A stretch of 48,858 nucleotides of DNA from Verrucomicrobiales bacterium. GTDB lineage: Bacteria; Verrucomicrobiota; Verrucomicrobiia; Verrucomicrobiales; DEV007. This document shows, one piece after another, positions 1 to 9,263 of this stretch (position 1 is the stretch's first letter; every line of letters begins with the position of its first letter). The notes below the pieces were generated by a model that saw nothing but the letters and a program-made list of their open reading frames with translations, was not told the DNA's origin and ran no database searches. Location of the stretch: the NCBI GenBank assembly GCA_028281705.1, contig JANQJH010000151.1, positions 1 to 48,858 on the forward strand, given 5' to 3'. Made by a program: the position numbers and the translations under genes.

Positions 1-2
1 GG

Positions 3-1865
3 GAGGCCGAGCCCGATTTGGCGGACGTTTTCCTGGTGGACGACGAACCGGCGGCGGCGATGGATGAGCCGGTGCCGACGACACCGATCGATGTGGAAAT
101 TCCAGCGATCCCCGATTTTGAGGAGGCGGAGCGATCCGGAGCGATGGCGGAGGTGGCGGAAACGATGGGGAACGAGATCAAGTTGGGCCAGGAGTACGCC
201 TCACGGAAAAAGCCCCTTCCGCCCCTGAAGGGTGAGGTTCTGGTGGAGGAACGCCCCGAGAGCAGCACTCGATTGGGCATCGGCGGGCAGGTTGAGGATC
301 AGGAACGGGCAGGGGATACGGGTGGCGCAGGATGGGGAAAGCGGATGGTGGGACGCCTGTTTTCACGGCGTGCACGCCATCGCCCCGGGTCCTGTGAGGA
401 GGTGGCCAATTTGCTTTCGAGTCGGGGTAAAGTTCCCATGTATGGTCTCCTGATTCCTTGGCACAAGGTGGCGATTCTGGTCTGTCTCATTTTTGCCGGT
501 GGAGGGGCCTATCTGGCCACCTTGGGACAGCGGCACGTGGAGAAATACCTCGCCATGCTGGGGCTCTCCGCGCAAACGGACCATCCGGACTATCTCCGAA
601 ACCTGGGTGCCACCCGTCCCGAGTTTCTTTTGACAGTCGATGCTGATCGCCTCGTCCGGATTTACCAACAGTGGGCTGAAGGTGAGGATTGGATCACCAC
701 GGGCGAAATCGACCGCAAGGCGGAGGCGTATTCCGGGGAACTGCGGCTTTCGGAACTCGAGCGAGTGACGATTGCGAGGAACGGGACCGGTGGCACGCTG
801 GCCTTGATCTCGAAAAAGACGCGGTTCAGACGCCGGGCCTTGATCCGCGATTTTGGGCGCGGGCTTCTCATGTCCGAGCGCGTGGGCGAGGTCTCGGTGA
901 ACGACGGCTTCGTCGGAAGGCGGACGGAGATCAAGTTTGCCCTGCTCGATCCCCGCACGCTCGTCATTGGCGATCCCGAGATGACGATGCAGTTTCTCAG
1001 CGCTCCCAAGACCTTGCCGTCGGGAGAATTACTCGATCAGCCTGCCCACGTCCTGGCCAACTCGAAGCGGGACTGGCTGGGGCTCTATTGTTCCCGGCGA
1101 TCGCTCGCCGATCTCCGGGATCTTCTTCCGGAACCCCACAAGCCGGCGGCTTCCCGTCTCATCGATTACCTGAGCAGTTCCGAGGCGTCGTCGAGCCAGC
1201 TTTTGGCGCGGATCGGCGTCGATGTCCGGGTGGACGGGGTCTTTGAGTTTACCAGCAGTGCGGCGGCGACACAGTTTGCCGGCGATTGGGGTGAAATGGC
1301 TGAAGCGCGCTTGCGGGAACTGATGTTGATGCTGGGGCCGAACGGTAAAGCGCTCGTTGGGGCCAAGACAGACCTGTCTCATGGCCGGGTCCAGGCGGAG
1401 TCCAGCCACGCCCGCCTGGGGCTGTCGGTGGCCAACCGCTGGGCCATGCTGGATCCCAAGACGGTGAAGGGTACGGTGTTGAATCTCATCGAGGTCTTTC
1501 GGATGAACCCGATCCAGGCCCCGAGGCTGATTTCTCCGGAGGAATCGGAGGCGCGGATGACGGCTCATCAGATCGTGCACAAGTATGACCGGGGAGTCGC
1601 GGCGGGCTCGGAAGCCCTGGCTGGACTGACGGACATCGAGCTGATCGTGGACAAGCTGGCCACGGGTGTGCGGGGCGGTGGTCCCTACCGGAATGTGACC
1701 TACCGGGTTCCTCAGGCCCGGGAGCTCTTCGATCGGGTGGTGGAACTTCTGGAGTGGGATGCCGGGGGGCAATTGGTGGTCAATACGGTGCTGGAGCCAC
1801 GGGTGCCGATCGTCGGCCAGAGGGTGTTGGCCAACGATCACGAGGCGGCGGAGGAGGCCCCGTAG
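3..1865 (+). CDS. Membrane-anchored protein of unknown function, 5'-truncated by the window edge
   Basis: The reading frame is open to the first base of the window, and the first tracked start is a TTG at 18. The true N-terminus therefore probably lies upstream. The first ~145 residues are acidic and low in complexity. A single membrane segment follows at about residues 148-168 (LIPWHKVAILVCLIFAGGG), then a ~430-residue region presumably outside the membrane. That region contains phrases such as 'ALLDPRTLVIGDPEMTMQFL', reminiscent of DUF3352-like substrate-binding-fold proteins in Planctomycetota and Verrucomicrobiota. That similarity is from memory of sequence style and is not a firm family call. 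No catalytic motif is seen. The galM-pgi-glnD genes follow on the same strand. Confidence 0.75.
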   Translation, partial: EAEPDLADVFLVDDEPAAAMDEPVPTTPIDVEIPAIPDFEEAERSGAMAEVAETMGNEIKLGQEYASRKKPLPPLKGEVLVEERPESSTRLGIGGQVEDQERAGDTGGAGWGKRMVGRLFSRRARHRPGSCEEVANLLSSRGKVPMYGLLIPWHKVAILVCLIFAGGGAYLATLGQRHVEKYLAMLGLSAQTDHPDYLRNLGATRPEFLLTVDADRLVRIYQQWAEGEDWITTGEIDRKAEAYSGELRLSELERVTIARNGTGGTLALISKKTRFRRRALIRDFGRGLLMSERVGEVSVNDGFVGRRTEIKFALLDPRTLVIGDPEMTMQFLSAPKTLPSGELLDQPAHVLANSKRDWLGLYCSRRSLADLRDLLPEPHKPAASRLIDYLSSSEASSSQLLARIGVDVRVDGVFEFTSSAAATQFAGDWGEMAEARLRELMLMLGPNGKALVGAKTDLSHGRVQAESSHARLGLSVANRWAMLDPKTVKGTVLNLIEVFRMNPIQAPRLISPEESEARMTAHQIVHKYDRGVAAGSEALAGLTDIELIVDKLATGVRGGGPYRNVTYRVPQARELFDRVVELLEWDAGGQLVVNTVLEPRVPIVGQRVLANDHEAAEEAP

Positions 1866-1897
1866 GCGGGGCCTTGACGAGTGCTGGGCGATCCTCT

Positions 1898-3058
1898 ATG
1901 CCAAACGGAATGAAGCGTTCCGTCTCGTCTCTTTCAATACTTACCCCCACACTTGTCCTGACCATGGTTGGACTCTCTCTCTCGTCTGGTGCTGAATCTT
2001 CGATTTCGAAAAAGGCCTTCGGCGAGCTGGAAGGCAAGCCGGTGACGGCTTACACACTGACCAACGGCCAGGGGATGTCGGCCGAAATTCTGGATCTGGG
2101 TGGCATCGTTCGCCGTTTGAACGTGGCCGATCGCGAGGGCAAGATGGATGACGTGGTGTTGGGATGTCAGGATGTGGCCGGCTACATGACGGACAGTCCC
2201 TACTTCGGTTGTATCACGGGGCGCTATGCCAACCGCATCGCCAAGGGCAAGTTTACCCTGGAGGGCAAGGAATACACGTTGGCGACGAATAACGAGCCGA
2301 ATCACCTCCACGGCGGCGTGGTCGGTTTCAATAAGAAGATCTGGGAGGCCAAGGATGCGGTGGTGGACGGTGATCCGGTCCTGACACTGCGCTACGTGTC
2401 ACCCGATGGCGAGGAGGGTTACCCGGGAGCCCTGACGAGTGTGGTGACCTATAGCCTAACCAAGGACAATGGGCTGAAGATTCACTACAAGGCGACGACG
2501 GACAAGGCGACGGTGTTGAACTTGACCCATCACGGGTACTGGAACCTGGCGGGCCACAAGAGCGGGAAGACGATTCTCGATCATTCCTTGCAGCTGCACT
2601 GCGATGCCTTCACGCCGACGGACGCCACGGCGATCCCCCTGGGTGAGATTCGCAAGGTGAAGGGGACTCCGTTTGATTTCACGGGGCCGCACAAGATCGG
2701 TGAGAGGATCGGGGCGGAGAATGAGCAGATTGAATTCGGAAAGGGTTATGATCACAATTTCGTCATCAACGGGGAGGCGGGCGAGTTGCGTCCCGTGGCC
2801 CGGGTGACAGAGAGCGGGAGCGGCCGGGTGATGGAGCTGCTCTCGACGGATCATGGCGTGCAATTCTACACGGGGAACTTTCTCGATGGTAGTTTCGAAG
2901 GCAAGGACGGTCAGGTCTACCAGCAGCGGATGGGTTTTTGCCTCGAATGCCAGTTCCATCCTGACACGCCCAATCAACCTTCTTTTCCCACTGCGGTGCT
3001 CAGGCCGGGCGAGACCTACGAGAAGACGACAGTCTATCGTTTTTCCACAGAGTCTTGA
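1898..3058 (+). CDS. galM: Aldose 1-epimerase (mutarotase), exported
   Basis: Interconverts alpha and beta anomers of hexoses such as galactose and glucose. Family landmarks are present in order: NRIAKGKF, NHLHGG, the catalytic-His segment HHGYWNLAG, YDHNFVING, and near the C-terminus the catalytic-Glu segment LECQFHPDTPNQP. The tracked ORF opens at 1754 inside the upstream gene. I prefer the ATG at 1898 (or the in-frame ATG at 1910), because it gives a 386-residue protein with a signal peptide (a KRS stretch, then a hydrophobic core ending LSLSSGAES). Export to the periplasm is therefore predicted, so it would act on extracytoplasmic sugars. It opens the same-strand run that continues with the phosphoesterase, pgi and glnD. 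Confidence 0.93.
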   Translation: MPNGMKRSVSSLSILTPTLVLTMVGLSLSSGAESSISKKAFGELEGKPVTAYTLTNGQGMSAEILDLGGIVRRLNVADREGKMDDVVLGCQDVAGYMTDSPYFGCITGRYANRIAKGKFTLEGKEYTLATNNEPNHLHGGVVGFNKKIWEAKDAVVDGDPVLTLRYVSPDGEEGYPGALTSVVTYSLTKDNGLKIHYKATTDKATVLNLTHHGYWNLAGHKSGKTILDHSLQLHCDAFTPTDATAIPLGEIRKVKGTPFDFTGPHKIGERIGAENEQIEFGKGYDHNFVINGEAGELRPVARVTESGSGRVMELLSTDHGVQFYTGNFLDGSFEGKDGQVYQQRMGFCLECQFHPDTPNQPSFPTAVLRPGETYEKTTVYRFSTES

Positions 3059-3122
3059 TCGGGGGCCGCGAGTCGATCGGTCGGCGCTGTTTTGCTAGTG
3101 GATTCTGAATGAACTGCCGCCG

Positions 3123-4019
3123 ATGCGTCTCGTTCTGTTAGGCGACCTGCATTTTTATCAGTTAGGCGTTTGGCCCTGGCAACTGCTGTCCAAGCGACTG
3201 TTGGGGCAGATGAATCTCTGGCTGAACCGGCGGCGTCATTTCCGGCCGGCGCTGTGGCCGAGTGTGGCGGCGCGGGTGGTGGAACTGGCGCCGGACGGAT
3301 TGTTGGGCTCGGGAGATTTCACGACAACGGCTCTGCTGGGCGAGTTTCACGAGGCGCGGGCTCGATGGAATGATCTCGTGGGACAGCTGACCCTGCCCGC
3401 GGGTGCCCACGTGGTCCCGGGGAACCATGATCGCTACTGCTTTTCCTCGGCGCGGAAGCGGCTCTTTGAGTGGGCGTTTGAGCCGTGGACGGCCGGAACC
3501 TGGCCTGCCGTGTGGCGCCTGAGTGACGCGGTTTACGTGGTGGGCTTGGATCCGACGCGTCCGAACGTGTGGAATGCGAGTGGCGCTCTGGGTGGGGAGC
3601 AGTTAAACGCTCTGGGGGCGGCCTTGGCCGAGATTCCGGCGGCGGCTACCGTGTTCGTGCTCTGTCACTACCCGATCGGGACGCCTCCGGAGTTGCCCGA
3701 GGAGGCTGCTGGTCACGGTCTGGAGGACGCCGGGGAGTTGACCGAGGTCTTGGCAGCGAGCGACCGGCCCCTGATGTATCTTCACGGGCACATCCACTGG
3801 CCCTGGGTCTGGAGGCCGCCGGGAGCACCGCGGGTGACGGTAGTCAATGCGGGAGCTCCCATGTTGACGGGGCGCCGCTACCCACAGGGCCAGGGTTTTG
3901 TCGAGCTGACGGTGGGAGAGGAGGGTGTCAGCATCTGCCGGCATCTCATGGACGCGGAGGGGGAATGGCGACGAAGCGATGAATCGTCGTTCGATCGCGC
4001 GAACGCCGATTGCCCTTGA
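3123..4019 (+). CDS. Calcineurin-like metallophosphoesterase
   Basis: A two-metal phosphoesterase of the calcineurin-like superfamily. The metal-binding blocks appear in order: GDLHF near the N-terminus, GSGDFTTT, PGNHDRY, CHYPIG and the C-terminal LHGHIHWP. There is no signal peptide, so a cytoplasmic location is expected. The length of 298 aa is typical of single-domain members. The substrate cannot be read from sequence; cyclic nucleotides, lipid phosphates and nucleotides are all possible for this fold. The start at 3123 is an ATG and gives the canonical N-terminal beta-strand leading into GDLHF. The gene is tightly followed by pgi. Confidence 0.9.
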   Translation: MRLVLLGDLHFYQLGVWPWQLLSKRLLGQMNLWLNRRRHFRPALWPSVAARVVELAPDGLLGSGDFTTTALLGEFHEARARWNDLVGQLTLPAGAHVVPGNHDRYCFSSARKRLFEWAFEPWTAGTWPAVWRLSDAVYVVGLDPTRPNVWNASGALGGEQLNALGAALAEIPAAATVFVLCHYPIGTPPELPEEAAGHGLEDAGELTEVLAASDRPLMYLHGHIHWPWVWRPPGAPRVTVVNAGAPMLTGRRYPQGQGFVELTVGEEGVSICRHLMDAEGEWRRSDESSFDRANADCP

Positions 4020-4048
4020 GGCCAGCCTCTGCTAAAGGGACAGCCTTC

Positions 4049-5656
4049 ATGGATTTTTGGCCCCGTTTCAATCAGCAGTTTCTTCGTTACACGGATCTCG
4101 GGATCTCTCTCGATGTCAGCAAAATGGGTTTTCCGGAGGGCTATCTCAAGAGCAAGGCGGCCGACTGCCAGCGGGCGGCCGACTACATGCGCGAGCTGGA
4201 AGCCGGTGAGGAGAAGAATGTGGATGAGGGGCGCATGGTGGGGCATTATTGGCTCCGCGATGTCAGCCGGGCGCCGGAGCGGGATGCGGGGGGGCAGCCC
4301 GTGCGGAGCTACATTGACGATTGCCGGGAAGCGATCGCTTCGTTTGCCGAGGAGATCCATGGTGAAGGGAAGTTCACCCACGTGCTGCTCATTGGCATTG
4401 GGGGGTCGGCGCTGGGACCTCAGTTGGTGGCGGATGCGTTAGGCCAGCCCGACGACAAGATGCGGGTGGCGTTTCTGGACAACACGGATCCCGACGGTTT
4501 CGAACGTGTGCTAGGACAACTGCCACTGGCCTCGACCCTGACCCTGGTGATTTCGAAATCGGGTGGGACGAAGGAAACGGCCAACGGGATGAAAACTGCT
4601 CAGGCGGCCTACGCAGCGCAGGGGCTTTCGTTTGCCGGGCACGCCGTGGCCGTGACCGGTGTCGACAGTGCTTTAGATAGGGTGGCCCGCGGGGAGGAGG
4701 GAGATGACGAGGGCCGGGCTTGGCTGCGGCGTTTCGCCATGACGAATTGGGTCGGCGGGCGCACTTCCGTTACCAGTGTGGTGGGGCTCCTGCCCATGGC
4801 CTTGCAGGGACTGGATTTCAGAGCCTTTTTGGACGGCGCCAAGGCGATGGATGCGCGCACGCGGGGAGCGGATCCGGCAGAAAATGCGGCGATGATGATG
4901 GCCCTGATGTGGCATCACGCGGGTGGCGGTACCGGGAAGAGGGACATGGTCATTCTTCCCTACAAGGATCGACTGGCGTTGATGGCGAAGTATTTGCAGC
5001 AATTGATCATGGAATCCCTGGGGAAAGCCCGTGATCTGGACGGAACCGCCGTTGAGCAGGGCATCGCGGTCTACGGGAACAAGGGCTCGACCGACCAACA
5101 CGCCTATGTGCAACAGCTTCGCGACGGTGTGGACAACTTCTTTGCCACCTTTATTGAAGTGCGAGAGAACTTTGGAAATGGCCGGCGTGGCGAGAGTGAG
5201 TCGGGGGACTATTTGCAGGGCTTCTTGAGGGGGACTCGGCGAGCTCTGGCTGACAAGGGGCGACCGTCGATGACTCTGAGTTTGGCTCGCATTGATGCCT
5301 ATACCCTGGGCGCCCTGATTGCTCTCTACGAGAGGGCCGTTGGGATCTATGCCGTGCTGGTGAATATCAATGCCTATGATCAGCCGGGTGTTGAGGCGGG
5401 GAAGAAAGCGGCGGAGGCCTTCATCTGTTTCCTCCATCAGTGCCGGAAGCGGCTCGAGGATGCTTCCGGTGAGAAGGTGCGGGCGGTGGATGTTCACGCC
5501 GGGATCGAAGATTATGTCAGTGCGAAAGGGGATTCGCAGAGCCCGACGATTGAGGATGTCTACCACGCTCTGGTTCACATGGCGCACAATGATGCCGGCG
5601 TGATCCAGGAATGGGGATCCTTCCCGGAGGAAGACACCTTCGCCTATCAAGGCTAA
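4049..5656 (+). CDS. pgi: Glucose-6-phosphate isomerase
   Basis: Interconverts glucose 6-phosphate and fructose 6-phosphate in the cytoplasm. SIS-domain motifs are clear: LIGIGGSALGPQLV, FLDNTDPDGFERV, and the sugar-phosphate-binding SKSGGTKET. The PGI signature region reads NWVGGRTSVTSVVGLLP, the variant I associate with cyanobacterial, plastid and chlamydial-type enzymes rather than the E. coli type. The tracked ORF starts at a TTG (4010) overlapping the previous gene. The ATG at 4049 is preferred because an AAAGGGA ribosome-binding sequence lies ~10 nt upstream and the protein then begins MDFWPRFNQQF (535 aa). It sits 19 nt upstream of glnD on the same strand, so the two are probably co-transcribed. 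Confidence 0.96.
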   Translation: MDFWPRFNQQFLRYTDLGISLDVSKMGFPEGYLKSKAADCQRAADYMRELEAGEEKNVDEGRMVGHYWLRDVSRAPERDAGGQPVRSYIDDCREAIASFAEEIHGEGKFTHVLLIGIGGSALGPQLVADALGQPDDKMRVAFLDNTDPDGFERVLGQLPLASTLTLVISKSGGTKETANGMKTAQAAYAAQGLSFAGHAVAVTGVDSALDRVARGEEGDDEGRAWLRRFAMTNWVGGRTSVTSVVGLLPMALQGLDFRAFLDGAKAMDARTRGADPAENAAMMMALMWHHAGGGTGKRDMVILPYKDRLALMAKYLQQLIMESLGKARDLDGTAVEQGIAVYGNKGSTDQHAYVQQLRDGVDNFFATFIEVRENFGNGRRGESESGDYLQGFLRGTRRALADKGRPSMTLSLARIDAYTLGALIALYERAVGIYAVLVNINAYDQPGVEAGKKAAEAFICFLHQCRKRLEDASGEKVRAVDVHAGIEDYVSAKGDSQSPTIEDVYHALVHMAHNDAGVIQEWGSFPEEDTFAYQG

Positions 5657-5675
5657 CAATTCATCGGGAATCAAA

Positions 5676-8450
5676 ATGCCGGAGGACTACCTCGCCAAGG
5701 TCAACGAGCACGCCAAGCGCTGCTTGCACCTGAGCGATGGCGAGATTCCCCAGAATCGAGATGAGCTGCTCGCGCTCTACAAGGAATTTCTCGGCGTGGA
5801 GAATCGGCGAATCCGCGAACTTCACGAGGCGGGGGAGGGCGGGCTGACGATTGCGCGGCACCGATCGGACTTGCTCGATGTGGTGATTGAGAATCTCTTT
5901 CAGCACTCCCTGGCAATGTGCCCATCGGATGGAGAAAACGAGGGCGAAGCGGTACCGGTGACCTTGATTGCCACCGGCGGCTACGGGCGGCAGTTGCTCA
6001 ATCCGGCATCGGATATCGACGTGCATTTTCTGCACACCTCTCGTCGCCGGCCGAGTCCCGTGGCGGAGGAAATGATCGAACAGATTCTCTACCTGTTATG
6101 GGACATGGGATTCAAGGTCGGGCATGCGGTGCGGTCGGTGAGGGAGACGATTTCTCAGGCCAATCAAGACATCAGGACCAAGTCGTCCTTGATCGAGGCG
6201 CGATTGATCACGGGGGAAGACGCGCTGTTCGAGCGCTTGCAGTTGGAGTTTCGGAAGCACTGCATTGACGGCAACGAGCACGACTATCTCAAGATGCGCC
6301 GCCGGGACATGCGAGAAAGGCGCGATCAGTATCACACGGTCTTTGTCCAGGAGCCCAACGTGAAGAACGGCTGCGGCGGCTTGCGCGACTATCACAATTT
6401 GATCTGGATCTGTTTTGTGCACTACGGGTCACGGGATCTGCAGACACTGGTGAAGAAGCGCGTTCTGACGAAAGGCGAATTCAGTGAAATTGAGAAGGCC
6501 TACGAGTTCATTCATCGCGTTCGCAACGAGCTCCATTTTCAGGCGGGCCGGGACAATGATATCCTGACATTGCAATTACAAGGTGTGGTGGCGACCAACT
6601 TTTGTTACCCGAGCAAGAGCATCCTTCGCCGGATCGAGGCCTTCATGCGCGATTACTACCACGCGACGCGAGCGCTCTATCGATGTGCCTGGAAGTTGCT
6701 CGAGCGCCTTCATCTGGCGCACGAAGAGGAGGGAGAGAGCGGCGTGATCAGCCTCCTGGCGCGGCGGCGCAAGAAGCGGGAACATTTTGGCAGTTTTTAC
6801 AGTTGGAATCAGCGGATCTACCCGGAGCACGAGAAGATATTCGAGGAAGTTCCCCACCGGCTGATGCGCGTCTTTCAGCACATGCAGCAGCGGCATCTGA
6901 GGATGAGCCCGCAGATCATGGAACTCATCAAGTCGCACTATCATCTTCTCGATCGTGAGTTCCGCTACAACAAGAAGGCGCGGGTCATCTTCGAGGCCAT
7001 TCTCTCGCGGCGGGGCAACGTGGCGCGGGTTTTGAAAGACATGCATCGGGTCGGCATGCTGGGGCGCTATTTGCCTGAGTTCGGGGCCCTCGATTGTCTG
7101 GTGCAGCACGAGTTCTTCCATCGCTACACGGCGGATCACCACACCTTGCTCTGTATTCGAAAGCTGGATGAGCTGGCGGACACCCAGGATCCCAAACTGG
7201 CTTTCTTTCGGGACCTTTTCCGGCACGTGGAAGATCCCTTTGTGCTCTATCTGGCGTTCATACTCCACGATACGGGCCGGGCGGAAAACGTTCGGTTTCA
7301 CAGTGATGCCAGCACGACCATGGCGGAGCGGGTCTGCCGGCGGCTTCAGGTGAAGGGGCAGCGGAGGGACCTGATGCTCTTCCTCGTGGATCATCATCTG
7401 ACTTTTTGGAAGACGGCGACCACGATGCCGATCGATGATCCCGAGACGGTGATCGAGTTCGCTGGGAAAATGCGAGACAAGCGCCACCTCGATTTGCTCC
7501 TCCTCTTTACCTATGCGGATTCCAAGGGGACAAACGAGGAGGGGTGGACGGACTGGAAAGAGATGCTGATGAAGCAGCTCTACCACGCGACCTTGCGTTA
7601 TTGGAAGGATCACGGAGTGGTGGAGGTTTCGCGGAAGGATCAGGAAGGTGAAATCCTGAAAAAGTTAGGCGAATCCTATGCCGGCGAGATCGAGACCCAC
7701 TTTGAGGGGATGCCCGATCGCTATTTCTTCTTTCGGACCACCGAGAGTATTGTGAGAGACATTCGTCTGATTCGCCAGTTTCATGAAACGGACCAGAAGA
7801 ATCCCGAGGTGAAACTGGATCGCCCCGTGTTCCGCTGGGTGGATCACGCGGAGGCGAACTACAGCCAGTTCATTGTCTGTTCTCATGATCGCCGCTATTT
7901 GTTAGCGTGCATTGCGGGGGTCCTTTCGGCGCAGGAGCTGAACATTCTCAGTGCGGACTTTTTCTTCCGCTCGGACGGTGTGGTCTTGGATATCTTCCGG
8001 GTCTGTACCCTGAACCTGGAAGCGGTGACGAACACGGCGGTGCGCAAGGCGGTGAAGAAGCTCATGCTGGAAGCCTTTCAGGAGGAGGACTACGATTTTG
8101 GCAAACTGATCGCCAAGGCGCGTCGCCAGAATCCCGTCGACTCCGAGGCGGCGCAGTTCTTCCCGCAGCGGGTCTACATCACCAATGAACTCACGGCGGA
8201 AGCGAGCGTGATCGAGATCCAGGCGCTGGATCGATTGGGGCTGCTCTACGATTGTTTCATCACCATCGGCCGGCACGGCTTGGAGATCACGCACTCCCGA
8301 ATCATGACGGAAAAGGGGGCGGCGATTGATAGTATCTTTGTCACGACCCCCGACGGAGGGCAAATTGAGGACCCGGAAGCACTGGAGACGCTGCAGCGCG
8401 ATTTGGAAGCGGTGGTCGCTCTGCCGGCATCAGGCAAGACGGGAAGATAG
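5676..8450 (+). CDS. glnD: [Protein-PII] uridylyltransferase / uridylyl-removing enzyme
   Basis: Bifunctional nitrogen sensor that uridylylates PII when glutamine is low and deuridylylates it when glutamine is high. Domain order is visible. The nucleotidyltransferase core has GGYGRQLLNPASDID at residues 101-115, with the G-G-Y-G-R loop and paired Asp. A helical linker follows, then an HD domain around residues 490-580 containing LAFILHDTGRAENVRFHSD and LVDHHLTFWK. Two C-terminal ACT domains follow at about 727-800 and 835-910 (YSQFIVCSHDRRYLLACIAG; VIEIQALDRLGLLYDCF). At 924 aa it is full length. No glnB or amtB is in the window. Its place behind pgi suggests simple co-transcription rather than a nitrogen operon. 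Confidence 0.95.
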   Translation: MPEDYLAKVNEHAKRCLHLSDGEIPQNRDELLALYKEFLGVENRRIRELHEAGEGGLTIARHRSDLLDVVIENLFQHSLAMCPSDGENEGEAVPVTLIATGGYGRQLLNPASDIDVHFLHTSRRRPSPVAEEMIEQILYLLWDMGFKVGHAVRSVRETISQANQDIRTKSSLIEARLITGEDALFERLQLEFRKHCIDGNEHDYLKMRRRDMRERRDQYHTVFVQEPNVKNGCGGLRDYHNLIWICFVHYGSRDLQTLVKKRVLTKGEFSEIEKAYEFIHRVRNELHFQAGRDNDILTLQLQGVVATNFCYPSKSILRRIEAFMRDYYHATRALYRCAWKLLERLHLAHEEEGESGVISLLARRRKKREHFGSFYSWNQRIYPEHEKIFEEVPHRLMRVFQHMQQRHLRMSPQIMELIKSHYHLLDREFRYNKKARVIFEAILSRRGNVARVLKDMHRVGMLGRYLPEFGALDCLVQHEFFHRYTADHHTLLCIRKLDELADTQDPKLAFFRDLFRHVEDPFVLYLAFILHDTGRAENVRFHSDASTTMAERVCRRLQVKGQRRDLMLFLVDHHLTFWKTATTMPIDDPETVIEFAGKMRDKRHLDLLLLFTYADSKGTNEEGWTDWKEMLMKQLYHATLRYWKDHGVVEVSRKDQEGEILKKLGESYAGEIETHFEGMPDRYFFFRTTESIVRDIRLIRQFHETDQKNPEVKLDRPVFRWVDHAEANYSQFIVCSHDRRYLLACIAGVLSAQELNILSADFFFRSDGVVLDIFRVCTLNLEAVTNTAVRKAVKKLMLEAFQEEDYDFGKLIAKARRQNPVDSEAAQFFPQRVYITNELTAEASVIEIQALDRLGLLYDCFITIGRHGLEITHSRIMTEKGAAIDSIFVTTPDGGQIEDPEALETLQRDLEAVVALPASGKTGR

Positions 8451-8516
8451 GTTGTTTTTCCAACAATTGTCTTGGTCGCGGGGAAGGTTTGAGCTAGATT
8501 CGCTATATATTTAGCC

Positions 8517-9071
8517 ATGAAGAGGAACCCTATTGATTCTGATGGAAGGGCGTTCACGCTCTTGGAGTTGTTGGTGGTGATGAGCATCATCGCGATCTTG
8601 GCCACCGCCGGATTGACTGGCTACGGCGTCACGATGGAGGCCGCCAGGCGCGCGCAGGCGCACACGGACTGCCTGGGATTGGAGAATAGTTTCTCGCAGT
8701 ATCTCACGCTCGAGGGACCCTTCCCCGGGCAGTGGGACGGTCCTCAATCGACTCGTGGGGCTTTTCTGTCTGCCATCATGGGAGAGAAATCGGAGCGCAA
8801 TCGGTCGGGAACGCCCTATTTCCAGCCGGCGAGGGTGAAAAGCAACCCAAAGGCGCATGGGTACATCGTGACGCTCAACCAGTACAATGATCCATGGGGG
8901 AACCCTTATCGGGTCCTTCTCGATGTGGCGAATGAGGGCACGGTCTCGGTTCCGGCTGCGTATCGGAAGCGCTTTGGTCACCAACTGAGGGGTCTTTCCA
9001 TCTTTGTCTATTCGGCGGGGAGAGATGGCCGCCTGAATACGGTGGAGGACAACGTCACGAGCCTGGATTGA
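8517..9071 (+). CDS. Type IV pilin-like / type II secretion pseudopilin (GspG-like)
   Basis: The N-terminus has the class III prepilin signature: a short charged leader, then FTLLELLVVMSIIAILATAG with the conserved Glu at +5 after the expected prepilin-peptidase cut before Phe. A long amphipathic helix follows, and then a globular domain ending in VYSAGRDGRLNTVEDNV. That tail resembles the 'S-x-G-x-D-G' C-terminus of GspG-type major pseudopilins. The protein is 184 aa. The start ATG at 8517 is the only one giving an intact leader. No gspD/E/F genes are nearby, so the machine it feeds must be encoded elsewhere. The next gene is a second prepilin-like protein. Confidence 0.85.
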   Translation: MKRNPIDSDGRAFTLLELLVVMSIIAILATAGLTGYGVTMEAARRAQAHTDCLGLENSFSQYLTLEGPFPGQWDGPQSTRGAFLSAIMGEKSERNRSGTPYFQPARVKSNPKAHGYIVTLNQYNDPWGNPYRVLLDVANEGTVSVPAAYRKRFGHQLRGLSIFVYSAGRDGRLNTVEDNVTSLD

Positions 9072-9194
9072 CGGTGTGTCCGTGGAGCAGGAGGGGCGGC
9101 GAGCACGAGGCTAGGAGGGCGAATTCATCGCGGGAATGAGACTCGCGGGGCGGCGGATCTGTGGAAAGTGAGAGTCCGGCAGTTGTGGTTTTGT

Positions 9195-9225
9195 CAATAA
9201 TTATAGAATTGAGTTGCAATTATTG
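9195..9225. promoter_or_regulatory. 8-bp inverted repeat in AT-rich leader of the second pseudopilin gene
   Basis: CAATAATT and AATTATTG are exact reverse complements separated by 15 nt. They lie ~40 nt upstream of the ATG at 9264, in an AT-rich stretch of ~70 nt that contrasts with the GC-rich surroundings. A promoter or operator is plausible. No convincing -35/-10 pair with correct spacing was found, so the role is inferred only. Confidence 0.3.
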
Positions 9226-9263
9226 GTATTTTCTCTAATTTTTAGAAACTACAACACAGGACG